Shown: piece after piece, positions 61,379-64,000 of the stretch | Position numbering within the stretch: position 1 is the first letter of the stretch | Layout of the letters: every line of letters begins with the position of its first letter | Assembly (NCBI GenBank): GCA_017408025.1 | Contig: JAFQVJ010000040.1 | Span: 1 to 64,000, forward strand | Direction of reading: 5' to 3' | DNA from: Lachnospiraceae bacterium | GTDB lineage: Bacteria > Bacillota > Clostridia > Lachnospirales > Lachnospiraceae | Length of the DNA: 64,000 nt | Position numbers and translations under genes: made by a program | The notes under the pieces: model-generated | Told to the model about the DNA's origin: nothing | Database searches by the model: none | The model's input: the letters and a program-made list of their open reading frames with translations, nothing else

Positions 61379-62239
61379 CTATATAGCATTGGCACCTGCT
61401 ATAATTTCTGTTAATTCCTGTGTAATTGAGCCTTGTCTTGCTCTATTATACATAAGCGATAAACTTGCTATCATATCTTCTGCATTACTTGTTGCCGAAT
61501 CCATAGCCTGCATTCTTGCTCCGTTTTCACTGGCAACAGCCTCCACAAGTCCACCAAAGATAAGACTGCTTATATACTTAGGAATAATCATATCCAAAAC
61601 CTCTTCCTCATCAGGCTCGAAGTTCATAGGAATCTTCTTCTCTTCCTCAGTTAATTCATACTCATCAACTGACACCGGAAGAAGCTTTTTAATTGTAGGT
61701 ATATGACTCACTGTGTTCTTAAAGAAGGTATAGGCAAGATAAATCTCTCCTATCTCACCCTCAGCAAATGCATTAAGAACATCTCTAGACATCTCCATAG
61801 CATCGCTGTATATTGGCTCTTCAACACATTCTGAGTAATCCTTTGCTACAGTATAACCCTTTCTTAAAAGAGCCTCCTGTCCTTTTCTTCCTACTGTATA
61901 TATTACTGTGTTTTCCTTAGAAAACTCTGGATTATTTGTAATAAGCTTGACAACATTTGAATTGTATCCTCCGGCAAGTCCACGATTAGAAGTAATGACT
62001 ATAACAGCCTTCTTCTTATTTTCGGTGTCTGCCTTCAGAAATCTATGTTTTATGTTGCCTGAACGTGCTAAAATTGAAGCTACCGTACTGTACATTCCAT
62101 CGAAGTATGGTTTTGTATTCTCAGCTCTGCCTCTAGCCTTCTGAAGCTTAACTGTAGATACAAGTTTCATCGCTTTAGTAATCTGACCGGTACTCTGTAC
62201 ACTGGTCTGACGCCTCTTTATATCTCTCATTGAAGCCAT
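61379..62239 (-). CDS. atpG: ATP synthase F1 gamma subunit
   Basis: This 286-residue central rotor shaft has the N-terminal coiled helix MASMRDIKRRQTSVQSTGQI, then TKAMKLVSTVKLQKA, and the C-terminal helix RMQAMDSATSNAEDMIASLS, followed by YNRARQGSITQELTEIIAGA. Both are signatures of AtpG. A middle alpha/beta domain contains VIVITSNRGLAGGYNSNVVK near 78-97. It overlaps nothing and begins two bases after atpA. Confidence 0.97.
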   Translation of the reverse strand: MASMRDIKRRQTSVQSTGQITKAMKLVSTVKLQKARGRAENTKPYFDGMYSTVASILARSGNIKHRFLKADTENKKKAVIVITSNRGLAGGYNSNVVKLITNNPEFSKENTVIYTVGRKGQEALLRKGYTVAKDYSECVEEPIYSDAMEMSRDVLNAFAEGEIGEIYLAYTFFKNTVSHIPTIKKLLPVSVDEYELTEEEKKIPMNFEPDEEEVLDMIIPKYISSLIFGGLVEAVASENGARMQAMDSATSNAEDMIASLSLMYNRARQGSITQELTEIIAGANAI

Positions 62240-62241
62240 AC

Positions 62242-63750
<1,509 letters not shown>

Positions 63751-63760
63751 TCACCTTCTT

Positions 63761-64000
63761 TTACATTGTTGTTAAGCGGACATCGTACAGCTCTTTAGCC
63801 ATCGATTCAATCTTTGATCTGATGCTGCTGTCCACCACTCTGTCACCTATACGGATAATCATCCCTCCGATAATATCCTTATCTACGTTATAATTCATCT
63901 CGAATGATTTGTAATCCGTTGTTGCTATCAGTTTCTTCTCAACTGATTTCTTCATAGCTTCGTCAAGAGGCACTGCCGTTGTCACGAAAGCTACACCTAT
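63761..64000 (-). CDS. atpH: ATP synthase delta subunit (partial, runs off the window)
   Basis: The last 79 codons of AtpH, which links the F1 head to the b-subunit stator. The visible C-terminal domain contains TTAVPLDEAMKKSVEKKL and the family-closing block IGGMIIRIGDRVVDSSIRSK, then a final LYDVRLTTM. The N-terminal part and atpB, atpE and atpF are expected beyond 64000. Confidence 0.93.
   Translation of the reverse strand: MGVAFVTTAVPLDEAMKKSVEKKLIATTDYKSFEMNYNVDKDIIGGMIIRIGDRVVDSSIRSKIESMAKELYDVRLTTM

Overview
The window looks like chromosome from a low-GC, endospore-forming member of the Clostridia, most likely a Lachnospiraceae-type bacterium. The main support is a set of sporulation and germination genes (spoIIR, gerAA/gerAB, sipL, a CotS-like coat kinase, ytvI, a cwlD-like amidase, a YaaH-like GH18 protein, spmB, ywmB). 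A metK gene under a SAM-I riboswitch, a split transketolase, an atp operon and a textbook sigma-D (motility) promoter fit the same picture. I cannot fix the genus from sequence reading alone. No rRNA, tRNA, CRISPR array, intact insertion sequence or prophage was seen.

Layout. 1-1.3 kb: the tail of an unknown gene and an Xre-type repressor with two palindromic operators. 1.3-9.7 kb: spoIIR, a gerAA/gerAB pair whose GerAB carries a GerAC-like tail, ispE overlapping a GntR regulator, a sigma-D dependent gene, sipL and a small lipoprotein. 9.8-15.2 kb: an accessory patch with an ABC exporter, a decayed M16C peptidase, a 33-codon Cys-tailed micro-ORF, and a large two-HTH/TPR regulator facing a 49-residue exported peptide. 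15.3-21.7 kb: a two-component system, lipoprotein and ABC-2 transporter operon. 21.9-30.1 kb: core genes (phosphoglucomutase, PEGA lipoprotein, CotS-like, cca, ytvI, RluA family). 30.1-37.6 kb: a second accessory patch with two ATPase-permease fusions, a lipoprotein, a secreted-protein gene with an internal stop, and a second copy of the peptide/regulator pair. 37.7-48.5 kb: metK, murA, aroK, pgsA, a degenerate sigma factor, a small alarmone synthetase, transketolase and an amidase. 48.6-59.3 kb: GH18 lipoprotein, a kinase/TadZ-like/SAF-like trio, mecA, a DUF1858 protein, a large surface protein, spmB and ywmB. 59.5-64 kb: atpC-D-G-A-H, reading leftwards and running off the end.

The most notable discovery candidate is the repeated peptide/regulator module. 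Two paralogous regulators of about 628 residues (N-terminal HTH, TPR-like helices, a second internal HTH, more helices) each face a convergent gene for a 49-residue peptide with a signal-like N-terminus. In both loci the two 3' ends overlap by exactly 11 bp. At the second locus a 25-bp perfect palindrome sits exactly between two divergent promoters, one for the peptide and one for a secreted-protein/lipoprotein/ABC cluster. This looks like an RRNPP-like (Rgg/PlcR-like) cell-cell signalling system.

The second discovery candidate is a pair of intergenic repeat families (A: five loci; B: two loci). They form hairpins whose arm sequences differ between copies yet stay complementary, and all copies lie in the same orientation. 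Several decayed genes (M16C peptidase, ABC ATPase tail, secreted protein with an in-frame TGA) show that the accessory patches are turning over.
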